Of a stretch of DNA of 46,464 nucleotides, positions 1 to 10,500 are shown piece after piece (position 1 is the stretch's first letter; each line of letters starts with the position of its first letter). The position numbers were made by a program, and so were the translations under genes. The notes under the pieces were generated by a model that was given only the letters and a program-made list of their open reading frames with translations, ran no database searches and was not told where the DNA came from. Source of the stretch: Seminavis robusta. Lineage: Eukaryota; Bacillariophyta; Bacillariophyceae; Naviculales; Naviculaceae. The stretch lies in NCBI GenBank assembly GCA_903772945.1, contig CAICTM010000822.1:1-46464 (forward strand), written 5' to 3'.

Positions 1-3000
1 GGCGACCTTGCACAGGCAAGCTATTGGTGGTTGCCTGTTGCAACCGTCTTCGAAAGGCGTCATCAAACAATGTGAAATGACCTGTGTCTGTAACCGGGCA
101 GCCCCTGCATTGGCCAGTGACAAAGAACACTTTAGTGGCCTCCCGGTTCCTGACTTGCCATGTAGACTGGCTTGAGTTTGCAGTTGAAGTGATGTTGGCG
201 GCGGCGGAAATTGACTCGTTCAAAGGAAGGGTGGAATTGAACGGCATTTCCTGGAGGTGTCTGCCATTGTACCAGGATGTGACATCTTGTTCCTCTAAAC
301 TGGCGTCAGCGACAGTTCGAAAGTAGGAATCACAAACAGAGAAGGTCAGCCCATTGTACGTAGATTTGAAAGTGTCCTCCAAAAGAAGCTTCTCATCTTC
401 TCCAATCTCATCAAGACTTGCAGTGACATCAACAAAGACAGTTGTGGTAAAGGTCCTTATCTCTCCCGCACAATCCACATCTTGTCCTTCTTGGATCTTC
501 TCGACACCTGTGACTGTCTCCAGGTTACCACCCTCCTGCAGCTGGACAATCAAGCTGTTGAAGTAGTCAAGGAAGTCGTCATTGGAGAAACCATCAATGC
601 GGATCCCCTCACTAGGGCAGACACAGGAAGAAGAGTTGCCTACCAGACTCCGCTGCAGTGCCTCCAAGGGGAGTCTATCCTGTTTGTTGTCGTGCAGGAG
701 GAATCTCCGCCTGAAGGCATCATCAAACAGGTTGAAGCTTCCAACGTCGCTGACTGGACAACCTCGGCAACGACCAGTCACCATAAAAACAGACCCTGCT
801 GTTGCCCCTCGTACTGCAGTCTCATTGAGATCATTGTTCGCAGCCTGATAATGTGTATTGTTGGAGGCATTAATAGATTTGTCATCGGGAACCCACTGTT
901 GTTGAAGCCGCCGCCGAACAAGGGCTGTGTCAATGTTTACTTCTAGCCTTGCCTCCTGCACATTTCTGAAGTATGGGTCACAGGACCAAAAGGAGAGTTG
1001 GTTATAGAGCTCCATGAAGCTCTTCTCCAACATGATTTGATCTTGATCAGAAACTGACTGGAAGTCACCGCTGCGGTTCAATTGGAAGTCAACATAAACA
1101 TAGGAAGTGAACTCTGATTCATCAACACTGCAGTCTACCTGCTGCCCTTCCATCACTTTGTCCACTGTGACATTGACAGCTTCCAAAAAAACATCCAGTT
1201 TCTCCTTCTCAACTTGATCGTTAAAGACAACCTGAAAGTCTGCTGCAGTCACAGGTCCGCCTTCCCCAGGAACGACACCTGCTGGGCAAATGCATGTCCC
1301 ACGACTGGTACCATCTTGAAGGAAACGACCTGGCTCCAGCGTCAAATCTTTTTTGGCCTTTTGAAGCTTCCTTCTGAAGGTGTCATCAAAAAGTGCAAAT
1401 TGACTGTTGTCTGTAACCGGGCAGCCCCTGCATTGGCCGGTGACCGAGAAAACTGTAGTGGCCTCCCGGTTCCTGGCTTGCCATATAGACTGGTTGCTAG
1501 TGGTGTTTGCATTTGTGGCCCAAGCAGAACTTGACTCATTCAAAGGGAAGGAGGAATTAAGTGGCATTTCCTGAAGGCGTCTCCCATCATACCAGGAGGT
1601 GACATCTTGCTCCTCCAGGCTTGCACCCACAACAGTACGGAAGTAAGAGTCACAAACAGAGAAGGCCAGCCCATTGTAGCTGGTACGGAATGTGTTCTCC
1701 AAAAGAGCTTTCTCTTGTTCCCCAATCTCCTCAAGATTGACACTGATATCAACAAAGACAGTTGTGGTAAATGTCCTTATCTCTCCCACACAATCGACAC
1801 CTTGACCCTCTTGGAGCTTCTCGATACCAGTGACTGCCTGCAGCACTCCATCCTCCTGATATTGGACAACATCCGCATTGAAATAGTCCAAGAAATCCTC
1901 CTTTGAGAACTCATCAATTTGGTTGCCGTCAGCAGGGCAGACACACAACAAAGTGTTGCCCTGCAAGTTTCGCTGCAGTGTTGCCAAGGTGTGAGATCCG
2001 TGCTGACTGTCAAACATGAGGGATCTGTGACGACGAAAAATGTCATCAAACAGCTCAAAGCTTCCAACATCACTGACAGGACAACCACGGCAGCGACCAG
2101 TGACTTCAAAGACAGCTCCAGTTGTGGCTCTGGCAACCATTTCTGGCGTTGTTTCATTGAGATTGTGGGCAATTGGTGTTTCTGTTTGGGTTTGGGTAGC
2201 GTTGGTGCCATTCTCAGCGGTCCTGTTGGCAAAAAACAGATCGAGATTCTTCTGTGCTTGGAGCTGCCGTCGAACAAGAACAGCATCAGCATTGAGTTCC
2301 AGTTTTGCTGCCAACACATTGCGAAAGAAAGGATCACAGGAATGGAAGGAGAGCTGGTTGTACAGACTTGTAAAACTCTGCTCCAAAACATTCTGATCTT
2401 GCTCCGGAATAGTTTGGAAATTACTGCTGCTATTCATCGTAAAGTCCAAAAAAACATAGGAAGTAAACTCCCGCACATCCGAGGAACATGAAACATCTTT
2501 TAGTTCTGTGAAATCCTCCTTTTGTGGTGGAAGCTCGATCTTAGCCAGTTCTGATAGAAAAGAGGCTATGAATTCCTCCAATGTGGGAGCCCGGAACACT
2601 GTAGTATCATCGAGTCTGGGACAGAGACAGCCGTCATCTGTCAATCCCAACCCTTGTCGGAGAACCACACCAGATTTTGCTGTTTGACCTGTTGAGGTGC
2701 TTGTTGTTGGTAGGAACACAGAAGAACCATTCGTGTTATCATTACTCGATTGGAAAAGTGTAGTGTAAGGGCCACAATTCCGGCACTCTGCCAGCACTTC
2801 AAAGGCCACTATGGTGGTATTTCCAAAGGGATCAAATATGGTGGCAGTACTGGCTTGCGCTCCCGAGACTTTTCTAAAATGAGGCCAGTCGCAAAGTGGA
2901 AATACGAGAGCATTGTAGGTTTCCACAAACGTCGTATTGAGGGCAGCCACCACCGTCATGGTCTCATTGGCAATTGTAATGGTCCTGTTGTTGTGGCTGT

Positions 3001-3940
3001 TGTGATGATTTATCAAATGCCTCCAATCTCCTGGGAGATCAATGCTGATGGAAGTTTCCAGTAACTGGACCAGTGGGTCACAAACCACTTCGACAATGTC
3101 AATCAAAACCTCGTCATTCTGCAGATCTCGGTGGCTGCTCTTGGGTGGTGATTGCCGGATGGATTGAATGCCTTGCAGGAGGTCCTCCCATATGGAACCC
3201 TTTGTTTTGACGGAGAAGTAATTATCAGTATCATGGTGGCTGTGTGGTTGTTTCGTGAGTATTCGAGACCGTGCCCTCTGTAGAAACGCGTCTTGCAGGC
3301 TCGGATGATATCCACTTCTGGTCATTGGCTCTTCTTCTTCTTCTTTTTGTTGTTCATCTTCTTTTAGTTGTTGTGGTTGTTGTCCCTGACCTCGGAGTCG
3401 CCTTCCTGATGGCAAAACTCCCGTGATAATATCTTGAGCTTCGTGCTTTTCCTCCACAGCAGTACAGTCAGGGCCTTGGCAGAGACCATGAATGGTGTAG
3501 GTAATTTCCACCTCGACCTGTATGACCTCAGGGTTGTTGTTGTTATTGCTGTTTCGTGGAAGTTTTCTAAGGAGGAGGAAGCCCTGGGATTCCGCATGGA
3601 CGGCGGTTATTTGTGTCATTTGTGCCGGCTCTGAGGCGTCTGTTGTCTCTACCCCTTGCTGCGGTGGTTGGTTGAGGGTATCCAAGAGGAGGGATTCCAT
3701 TTGGGCAATATCTTGTTCTGGAATCAACTCCTTCATGGCTTGCTTGTTGACTGGCAGCTCTTGCTCGTAGACTTCTGCAGAAAGGTCCAGTCGGTGTGTG
3801 AATATCAACTGAGTTTGAAATGTTGTAGTGCCGCTGCTAGTACTACCGGCACTACCGGCGGCATCGGCAGTGGAGGTTGCCAACGCCACAAGGGACAGGA
3901 ACTCTATTGTTAATATCCGCATCATCAAGGTTGACAGCAT
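1..3940 (-). CDS. Secreted Cys-rich tandem-repeat protein, partial (C-terminus beyond window)
   Basis: A single open frame starts at ATG 3940 and runs without a stop to base 1, giving 1313 residues. It opens with a signal peptide (MLSTLMMRIL, then a hydrophobic core, likely cut after STADA). The rest is built of about six related units of roughly 220 residues. Each has a C-x2-C pair (CRGCPV in the best copies), an LFDD-x-FRRR segment, a C-x-CP pair, a VDC followed by an F-T-x-x-V-x-VD strand, and an F-x-x-x-YN-x-L-x-F-x-x-CD-x-x-FR-x-V segment. C-x2-C-like pairs lie near 3480, 2780, 2090, 1430, 765 and 105. N-glycosylation sequons are common between units. The strand and helix pattern recalls SEA-like domains, but that is a guess. 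Arg-Arg-Leu tripeptides recur, resembling the RXL processing sites proposed for diatom wall proteins. I do not recognise the family. Extracellular or cell-wall location is inferred from the signal peptide and cysteines. Confidence 0.82.
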   Translation of the reverse strand, partial: MLSTLMMRILTIEFLSLVALATSTADAAGSAGSTSSGTTTFQTQLIFTHRLDLSAEVYEQELPVNKQAMKELIPEQDIAQMESLLLDTLNQPPQQGVETTDASEPAQMTQITAVHAESQGFLLLRKLPRNSNNNNNPEVIQVEVEITYTIHGLCQGPDCTAVEEKHEAQDIITGVLPSGRRLRGQGQQPQQLKEDEQQKEEEEEPMTRSGYHPSLQDAFLQRARSRILTKQPHSHHDTDNYFSVKTKGSIWEDLLQGIQSIRQSPPKSSHRDLQNDEVLIDIVEVVCDPLVQLLETSISIDLPGDWRHLINHHNSHNNRTITIANETMTVVAALNTTFVETYNALVFPLCDWPHFRKVSGAQASTATIFDPFGNTTIVAFEVLAECRNCGPYTTLFQSSNDNTNGSSVFLPTTSTSTGQTAKSGVVLRQGLGLTDDGCLCPRLDDTTVFRAPTLEEFIASFLSELAKIELPPQKEDFTELKDVSCSSDVREFTSYVFLDFTMNSSSNFQTIPEQDQNVLEQSFTSLYNQLSFHSCDPFFRNVLAAKLELNADAVLVRRQLQAQKNLDLFFANRTAENGTNATQTQTETPIAHNLNETTPEMVARATTGAVFEVTGRCRGCPVSDVGSFELFDDIFRRHRSLMFDSQHGSHTLATLQRNLQGNTLLCVCPADGNQIDEFSKEDFLDYFNADVVQYQEDGVLQAVTGIEKLQEGQGVDCVGEIRTFTTTVFVDISVNLEEIGEQEKALLENTFRTSYNGLAFSVCDSYFRTVVGASLEEQDVTSWYDGRRLQEMPLNSSFPLNESSSAWATNANTTSNQSIWQARNREATTVFSVTGQCRGCPVTDNSQFALFDDTFRRKLQKAKKDLTLEPGRFLQDGTSRGTCICPAGVVPGEGGPVTAADFQVVFNDQVEKEKLDVFLEAVNVTVDKVMEGQQVDCSVDESEFTSYVYVDFQLNRSGDFQSVSDQDQIMLEKSFMELYNQLSFWSCDPYFRNVQEARLEVNIDTALVRRRLQQQWVPDDKSINASNNTHYQAANNDLNETAVRGATAGSVFMVTGRCRGCPVSDVGSFNLFDDAFRRRFLLHDNKQDRLPLEALQRSLVGNSSSCVCPSEGIRIDGFSNDDFLDYFNSLIVQLQEGGNLETVTGVEKIQEGQDVDCAGEIRTFTTTVFVDVTASLDEIGEDEKLLLEDTFKSTYNGLTFSVCDSYFRTVADASLEEQDVTSWYNGRHLQEMPFNSTLPLNESISAAANITSTANSSQSTWQVRNREATKVFFVTGQCRGCPVTDTGHFTLFDDAFRRRLQQATTNSLPVQGR
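86..2102 (-). repeat. Higher-order 1323-bp (441-aa) coding repeat within the secreted protein
   Basis: Two-unit blocks recur with an offset of 1323 bp. The 30 bases at 86-115 reappear at 1409-1438, and 721-780 matches 2044-2102 closely. Two 220-residue unit types therefore alternate: a CPVSDVG type at about 765 and 2090, and a CPVTD type at about 105 and 1430. The array continues off the left edge, so the total copy number is unknown. The units nearer the N-terminus (about 2780 and 3480) are much more diverged. Confidence 0.8.
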
Positions 3941-4586
3941 GGTTGTCTTCAGCTGAGTAGTTACTTGCTATAGTAGAGCTTGAAGGTAGAAGAAGCAAAG
4001 TAATTGTAAGCAAGTATACCCTCTGTGTTCCACTTTCGTGTGTGTGGAAGAGATACCACCTTCTACGGCCTCCAATAGCTGCTTGTGCAGCTTGATAGAA
4101 TGGTCTGGCTTCCACAGATAATTTCCCTACTGTAAACCCCCGTGTTCGTTTGGTGGTCAATCGAGTCGAGTCATCGAATAGAATGGAACCATTCCATCGA
4201 CAGCTGGCCACGAAAGCCCTTATCGCACAAGGACCCCATCCATGCAGTTTTGGAAAGACATTCATGGTTCTTGTGGTCATTTGATTAAGTCTCGCTATCT
4301 CTCTATTCTCCACCTTCTCCTTTGGTTTGTTAGAACACTCAAGCATGCTTGGATTTCAACATTATTTCTTTCAACACAGTGCTCGAGCACTCTCCTTTCT
4401 TGGCTTGACTGTCGTAGGCTCCCTTTGGAGCTACGGTACTGTATGATTTCAATCAATGATGAGGATGGCTCTCTGTTCTGCTATTATGGCGGTGCTCGGA
4501 TTGACTTGACTGAAAGTAATAGAATTCTATTTTTTAAAAGGCTACTCTGAGTACGACTTGTCCACCGTGCCGCTACAGCTAGTAAG
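3941..4586. other. Intergenic, between divergent gene starts
   Basis: This stretch separates the start of the minus-strand secreted protein from the plus-strand LRR relic. It would contain both 5' regions. I see no convincing gene. Short open frames exist on both strands but have no recognisable composition or motif. Confidence 0.5.
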
Positions 4587-6041
4587 GTGGAGGAAGACAG
4601 CAGCAACAATAACGAGGCCAGCCTCACTGGCACCGACACGGACATAAAACCGGAACAACCCAACGATGACGCGTCAATAGACAGCCATGAACATAATAAT
4701 ATTCATCCATCACCAGAAGAAGAAGAAGAAGCCTCAGAAGAACCAACCAAACGCAACAAGCGCACGGTGATGATCGGTGTGGCGATTGTGGTAGTGGTGT
4801 GTCTCCTACTACTAGTACTAGTAGTAGTGGTAGGCATTGTTGTGGCCGTCCAGAATCGCAACTGCGCTTCCCGCAATCCCGCCAATGCTCCCGACTTGGC
4901 GGCGGTGCTGCTGAATTCGTCGACTCTACCCCACTATACCGTTGTGACGAGTCTACAAGATTGTGGTTCTCCTCCGTCCAAAGCATGGGGCTGGTTGGTG
5001 CATCGCGAAAACTTGACACTTCTTCCCGAATGGCGCAAGACCCAACTACATATATATTTGCCATGGCCACAGTCTATAATACTATGCACTGCAAGGACCC
5101 AAATGGGATGAATGAATGGGGTCGGAAACATTGGTTGAATGATGCCGTCCACGAATGTCTGTGGCAGTCGAGTAGTTATTATTTCGATTATGTGGAGGAG
5201 GAGCAAGAAGAAGAAAACCGGTACAATGAGTATTTCAATGAACTGGGACAAATCACATCGCTGGATCCAGGATACCTTTGGCTCCATGGACGACAATGAT
5301 AAAATGACCATTCCACCCGAACTGGCACTTCTATCCAACTTGCAACGGGTCGCATCCCAACCAGCATGTTCCAAGTATGGACAACAACACTGGATTTGGT
5401 AAACAATCAACTCAGTGGTCCCATTCCGAGCGAAGTTGGACGTTGCGACGAACTGTCGTGGTTGCAACTGATCGAGCTACAATCAACTCTCGGGACAAAT
5501 TCCGACCGAGTTGGGTCTCTTGACCGACAAGGCGTTGCTTTGAATGGCAATCAATTGACGGGGACACTGCCGGAAGAGCTGGGACTCTTGACGACGAATT
5601 TGACAGTGTTGGTGTTGGACCGGAATCAGCTCTCGGGATCCCTGCCGCCCGCGCTCGGTCTCATGAATGCCCTGGAACGACTCATTCTGGGGGATGGCCT
5701 GGAGGACAGCGATGGTCCCAGCAACCTTTTTACAGGAACCATTCCCACGGAATTGGCACTCTGTACCGACCTGGATATTACGATTGGATTTGGCCCAGTT
5801 GCCCTTTTTGGTGGGAACCCTACCCATGGAATTATCCGAGTTGGCGCTGGAACGCTTGGGGGCGGTGGATTTGCGGGGCAGTGGAGGAATTACAGGGACC
5901 ATTCCAGAAGACTTGTGCTATCTGCAGAATCCATCCTGTCGGTACGGGCACTATTACAACACCAATTGCTCTCTGCACTTTGATTGTGCTACTACAAGTA
6001 CAGAGCTTTGTGGCTGTTCGTGTGATTGTTCCGATGGATGA
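4587..6041 (+). pseudogene. Decayed LRR membrane-protein gene
   Basis: The recognisable parts are in family order but in different frames. First comes an acidic, disordered N-terminus, then a Val/Leu-rich membrane helix (about 4770-4850), then a segment with W-x-WL and LPEWRKTQL (about 4985-5050). After a frame change near 5045-5060 come HWLNDAVHECLW and an acidic loop. Later frames give plant-type LRRs (NQLSGPIPSEVG, NQLTGTLPEELG, FTGTIPTELA) and the family's Cys-rich end CGCSCDCSDG before the stop. The coding stretch begins at GTG, not ATG, and no in-frame ATG lies between it and the upstream stop at 4548-4550, so the start codon seems lost. At least four frame changes are needed. It is shorter than the intact paralogue at 34402-37293. 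Real decay is likely, though sequencing indels may add to it. Confidence 0.75.
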
Positions 6042-7598
6042 AGAGTTTGGCTTGGTAATCACCAGCCGTATAGTAGTTTATGGTCATGCCTTGCAGCATC
6101 TATCTATCCTTCGACTATTCGACGTGGTCTCCGTGTCGGCCCATACTCGCGTTTGCATTGTAGCTATAGATAGACCACACAGTCATTGTTTGGTGTTTAG
6201 AAACCGATTTTTACTTTTCAAAGAAAGTATGTCATTTTTCAGGCCCAACGAAGCGTTGTTCATTTGAGCAGCAAGCAACCGAGCCACGATAGCAAAGGGA
6301 TTGATCCTGCACAGCCAAGCTCGATCATGCAGTGGGTTCTGGATACAATCTCTCCTTATTGTCCCCCCCAAAACGAAAAGTAGGCAGATTGAATCTCTCC
6401 TTCCTCTGCTGGCATTGTTCACACTTCACAAGGGAAACGTGGAGGTTGATATCCGGTGAGCATGCTCTGGACACGTGCCAGTCTGGTGATCAGGACTGTA
6501 AATCGGTTCATTGAAGCTTCCATCATGCTCTCTGGAAAGTCTAGATAGATAGGAGCCACTCTGGCGAGTGAATGGGAAACTTTGGCAGCCAAACCTTCGT
6601 TTCATCCCTTTCCCGCAAAATTTCAATGCGGCCTCCCCGCGGTCCCTTGTCGCTAGAAGGATGTTGTAGTTGTCAGCCAGAGCATCACAAATAGCTCTGG
6701 CCACAACTTCCACCTGGAGACACAGTTTTCCTTTCGCTGACTTCTCTCACACGTGCAGCTCGCGGGCTTCCGAAGCCAGGAGTCTTGTATCACTTTAGCT
6801 AGACCCCCTTCCCCACTCAGAATTGTGGACTGGTGGTGTGGACCACGAAGGAGGAAAAAGCGAGACCTACAGTAGAACATCGTTACCAGAGGCGATCCGG
6901 TCTGCTGCTGAAGACAAATCCATGCTCCCTCGGATCCCTCAGCAGTCCTTTTCTCCGAGCTCTTCGATACGTCAAAGACCATACATGTACGATAGGTGGT
7001 TTGCAACGATCTCGATATCCAATTGCTCTCTTGTCGGGAATACGAAGACTCGACTCGGTCACTCGAGCACTGTGCGCAACCGTACCGGCATACGTCGTCG
7101 TACAGTATACGGAAGACATCCGAGACAGTTGCGGTAAATACGGTACAGTATCCAAAACAGTCTTCCTCTGGGCTTGCTGCCGAAAAAGAAGAAAGAAAAA
7201 ACTGTTGCCGGAGTGTGATGAAAGGACATGCACAGATGTGGAACATAGAGCGATCAATCTTTCGGCGTTGAGTTGAGGCACCGCGCACCTCTCTGAGCAG
7301 GTATAGCCACACGTATGATGGTCAGCGTTGACAAAAATTCTTCTGGGACTCGAGTGCCTAAGTATTGCAATCCAAGTCTCAGAGTGTTATGAATCCTGCC
7401 GTCGCCAACAAATATTCCCTGCAAACTTGGACCCTTCTGAACCTGGGTCTCCTCTCATTGTTGTCTTCGTTCGATCCTCTCTCGCTGAGGTCTACGGTAC
7501 AAACCAACAAACCAACAAACGACTCTGCAAGGCAGATCGAGCCATGGCAAGTTGGGATAATTGAAACCTTTTGGCCTTCAGATCACTCAGACAGAAGC
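6042..7598. other. Intergenic, with a possible coding relic
   Basis: No intact gene is seen in these 1.5 kb. A minus-strand relic is listed separately at 6183-6720. The right part is probably the 5' region of the LRR gene starting at 7599. A 219-residue open frame on the minus strand (7312-6653) lacks an ATG at its start and resembles no known protein. Confidence 0.4.
6183..6720 (-). pseudogene. Possible degraded coding region, unidentified
   Basis: Reading the minus strand from about 6720 gives protein-like text in pieces. One frame reads VEVVARAICDALADNYNILL and then an LATRDRGEAALKF stretch. After a one-base shift near 6600 another frame reads EGLAAKVSHSLARVAP and a helix-like ESMMEASMNRFTVLITRLAR. 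A third frame then reads INPFAIVARLLAAQMNNAS to a stop at 6183. The residue patterns look like amphipathic helices rather than random translation. I do not recognise the protein. The piece could be the 3' end of a decayed gene, or chance. Confidence 0.25.
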
Positions 7599-10500
7599 AT
7601 GAGCAACAAGCCACTCAACGAAGCTTCTCAGATGAACCATGAAACCGAAAGTCCTCCGGTGAAGCTGTTCGACGACGCCCCTTCAGGAGATAGCGGAACT
7701 GGGAGTGGTAGTGAAAGCCCCCCTCCTCCAGAAACTTTGGACAGTGGTCAACAGCCATTGGCTCCCGACAGCGCGCGGACAAACACAACTACATGTACTC
7801 GTGCCGGCGGTCGAGTCATAACCACTGTGCTGACTAGTTCCAAGTCTCCTCACGTCGCTACATTGGATAGTGGTCAACAACAAGTGATCGAGAAAAAGGT
7901 TCTTTCCACAGAATTGTCCTCAGGAACCCCTAAGCACTCCGGTGGCACTACAAAGATAGACAGCAGAGACGTAGACGACCGAAAACCAGCAGCCAAAGAG
8001 AGCCACCAGGTCCAAACAGATGACAAGAACAAACATGACAACAGCAAGAGTAATGATACGATCAACATGGATTCTGCTTCTACTGCGCTTGAAAACCTCG
8101 CAGCAAGGTTAAACAACCCTCAACAAACTGGTCAGCTAAAGTTCCTGCCAAAGGAAAAACAGTCACACATCAAAGGAGATCTGGGAGAAAAGATTGCAGC
8201 AGACAGCAAAATACCAGCAACGCCAAGCTTCAAAGGAACAAGCCACGACAGTTCTACTTTTGCTGCTCTTTCTTCTGTGGAAGATCGACTGAACAACCCA
8301 GGACTTTCATTCTTTCCGTCAAAATCATCTGGACAACACTCAAGTGGAATCATTCCACCCACAGCAGAGCAAGGACAAATGCCTATCACAATTCCTGCCA
8401 TTGAAGCCAATGCCGGTACTACTGGTACTACTTCAGGCCGTCCATCGCTGACCCAACAGCATGTTCAGCCGCCTGGAGCATACATCAATGTCCCAGGAGA
8501 GTCCATGAGACGAACCCTTACTCTCGACTATGGCTTATTTCGTGTGGCTATTGATGATACTTCCACTGATGACCCACGTCCGAAGTCGCACAACAGACCC
8601 AGTACCATGGTACTGTGACAAACCAAGGCTCCTTGTTGCGTGATACGGAGGGTGACAATCAGCTACCACTGGCGAACTTGGTGAATGAAGATCCAGAAGA
8701 ACATACAAGGCCATCGGCAGATCCAGTCGATCTACAACAGCTTCAGCAGAGAGAACAACAGAAGAGGAAGCAGAGGCAGATGTTCATTCTCTTCTTTGTC
8801 ATGTCGTTAATTGTGACAGCCGTCATTGTGGGAGCTGTGGCAGGAACCCAAGAGAAGGAGCCAGATGTGATTGTCTCCCTATCAACAGATGCTCCTACGG
8901 TTTATGGTTCCATGACTCCTTCCGAACTACCATCATTTGCCCCCACTGGAGCTCTGGACTTGCTATTGGATAGTCTCCCAGACTACACTTTGGCCAGCAT
9001 CAACAATGGCAGTGCAACCCCACAATGGAGAGCATGGCAATGGCTAGCCAATCACCAGAACATCACAAACTTGCCTGAATGGAGAAAGACACAATTGTTT
9101 GCGCTGGCTGCGTTCTACCATGGTTTCGAAGGAGAAAGATGGAACCCATTGATAAGGGGCCATGGATGGATGGATGACACCGTGGAAGAGTGTGACTGGT
9201 TCTCCAGTGAATTTGGATTGTTTACTATCAGTGGAAGATACTATCAAACTGACAACAATGTCCCCTCATGCGATGACCAGGGGCATTTCGGTTCTCTGAA
9301 TCTCCAAACCCTGCAGCTCTATGGTCTTGTTCCATTTTTGCCACCTGAGATTGCGCTCTTGACTTCCTTGTCTCATCTAACCTTTCGGAGGAATGGCATG
9401 GCTGGACCAATTTTATCTCTGCTGCCAGCAGACTTAGGCATTATGACTGCTTTGGAATATTTGGATTTGTCTTCCAACAGATTGACCGGTCAAATTCCTT
9501 CTGAGATTGGGCTCCTGACGTCGATAAACAGGCTTTCGCTTGCTAAAAATTTGTTGACCGGTCCAATTCCTTCTGAGCTTGGGCTCTTGACCTCATTGGA
9601 AGCTCTTGATCTCAGTGAGAATTCATTGACTGGCCAAATTCCTTCTGAGCTTGGGCTACTGACCTCATTGGACTGGATTACCCTTACTTTGAATCTTTTG
9701 ACCGGTCAAATTCCTTCTGAGATTGGGCTCCTGACCTCATTGGTCGACCTTCTTGCGCTTGACTTGAATTACCTGAGCAGTTCAATTCCTTCTGAGCTTG
9801 GGCTCTTGATCTCATTGGAAGGTCTTTCGCTCAAAGAGAATGGTTTGACCGGTCAATTCCTTCTGAGCTTGGGCTCCTGACCTCATTATGGCAGTTTTTC
9901 CTTTATTGGAATCACTTGACGGTCAAATTCCTTCTGAGTTTGGGCTCCTGACCTCATTATACGTGTGTTGGCTTCATACGAACCACTTGGATGGTCCACT
10001 GCCTTCTGAGCTTGGGCTCCTGACCTCATTGAAAAGGCTTAGTCTTGGTGATAACCAGTTAACTGGCAGGGCGCCTTCTGAGATTTGGACGCTTACTGAT
10101 TTGGATTTGCTGTTGTTGAATCACAACCAGTTCACTGGCCCAGTTCCCACAGAGCTTGGTATCCTGACATCGCTGCAAGAGCTTCGCCTTTATGACAATC
10201 AGTTCACCGGTACAATCCCAACTGAAATTGGCATCATGGCATCACTGACATCCTTGGCTCTTCAGAATAATATCTTGACGGGAACCCTGCCTATGCAACT
10301 GAATGCTTCCCAGCTGAGATTGAGGCTAGATGGGAATCAGTTCTCAGGAACTGTCCCAGGGAATCTTTGTTGGAACCTATGGTGTGATTGTTCCCTAAAT
10401 GAAACTCCTGCTGTTTCGACCTGTGCTGACCTCACAGAAGGTCCACCAGATTGGCCTGGGCGGTTTCCAACCACAAGTGCTGCTGTCGTGATCAATAACC

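Noticed and set aside
6653..7312. A 219-codon minus-strand open frame
   Set aside because: The first codon is GTG, the composition is Cys/Ser/Arg-rich without motifs, and it competes with better coding text in other frames at its 3' end.
8560..8630. A short intron as the cause of the frame change in the 7599 LRR gene
   Set aside because: The only GT-AG choice that joins the frames neatly would be about 18 bp, too short for a spliceosomal intron. Intact paralogues have no intron there.
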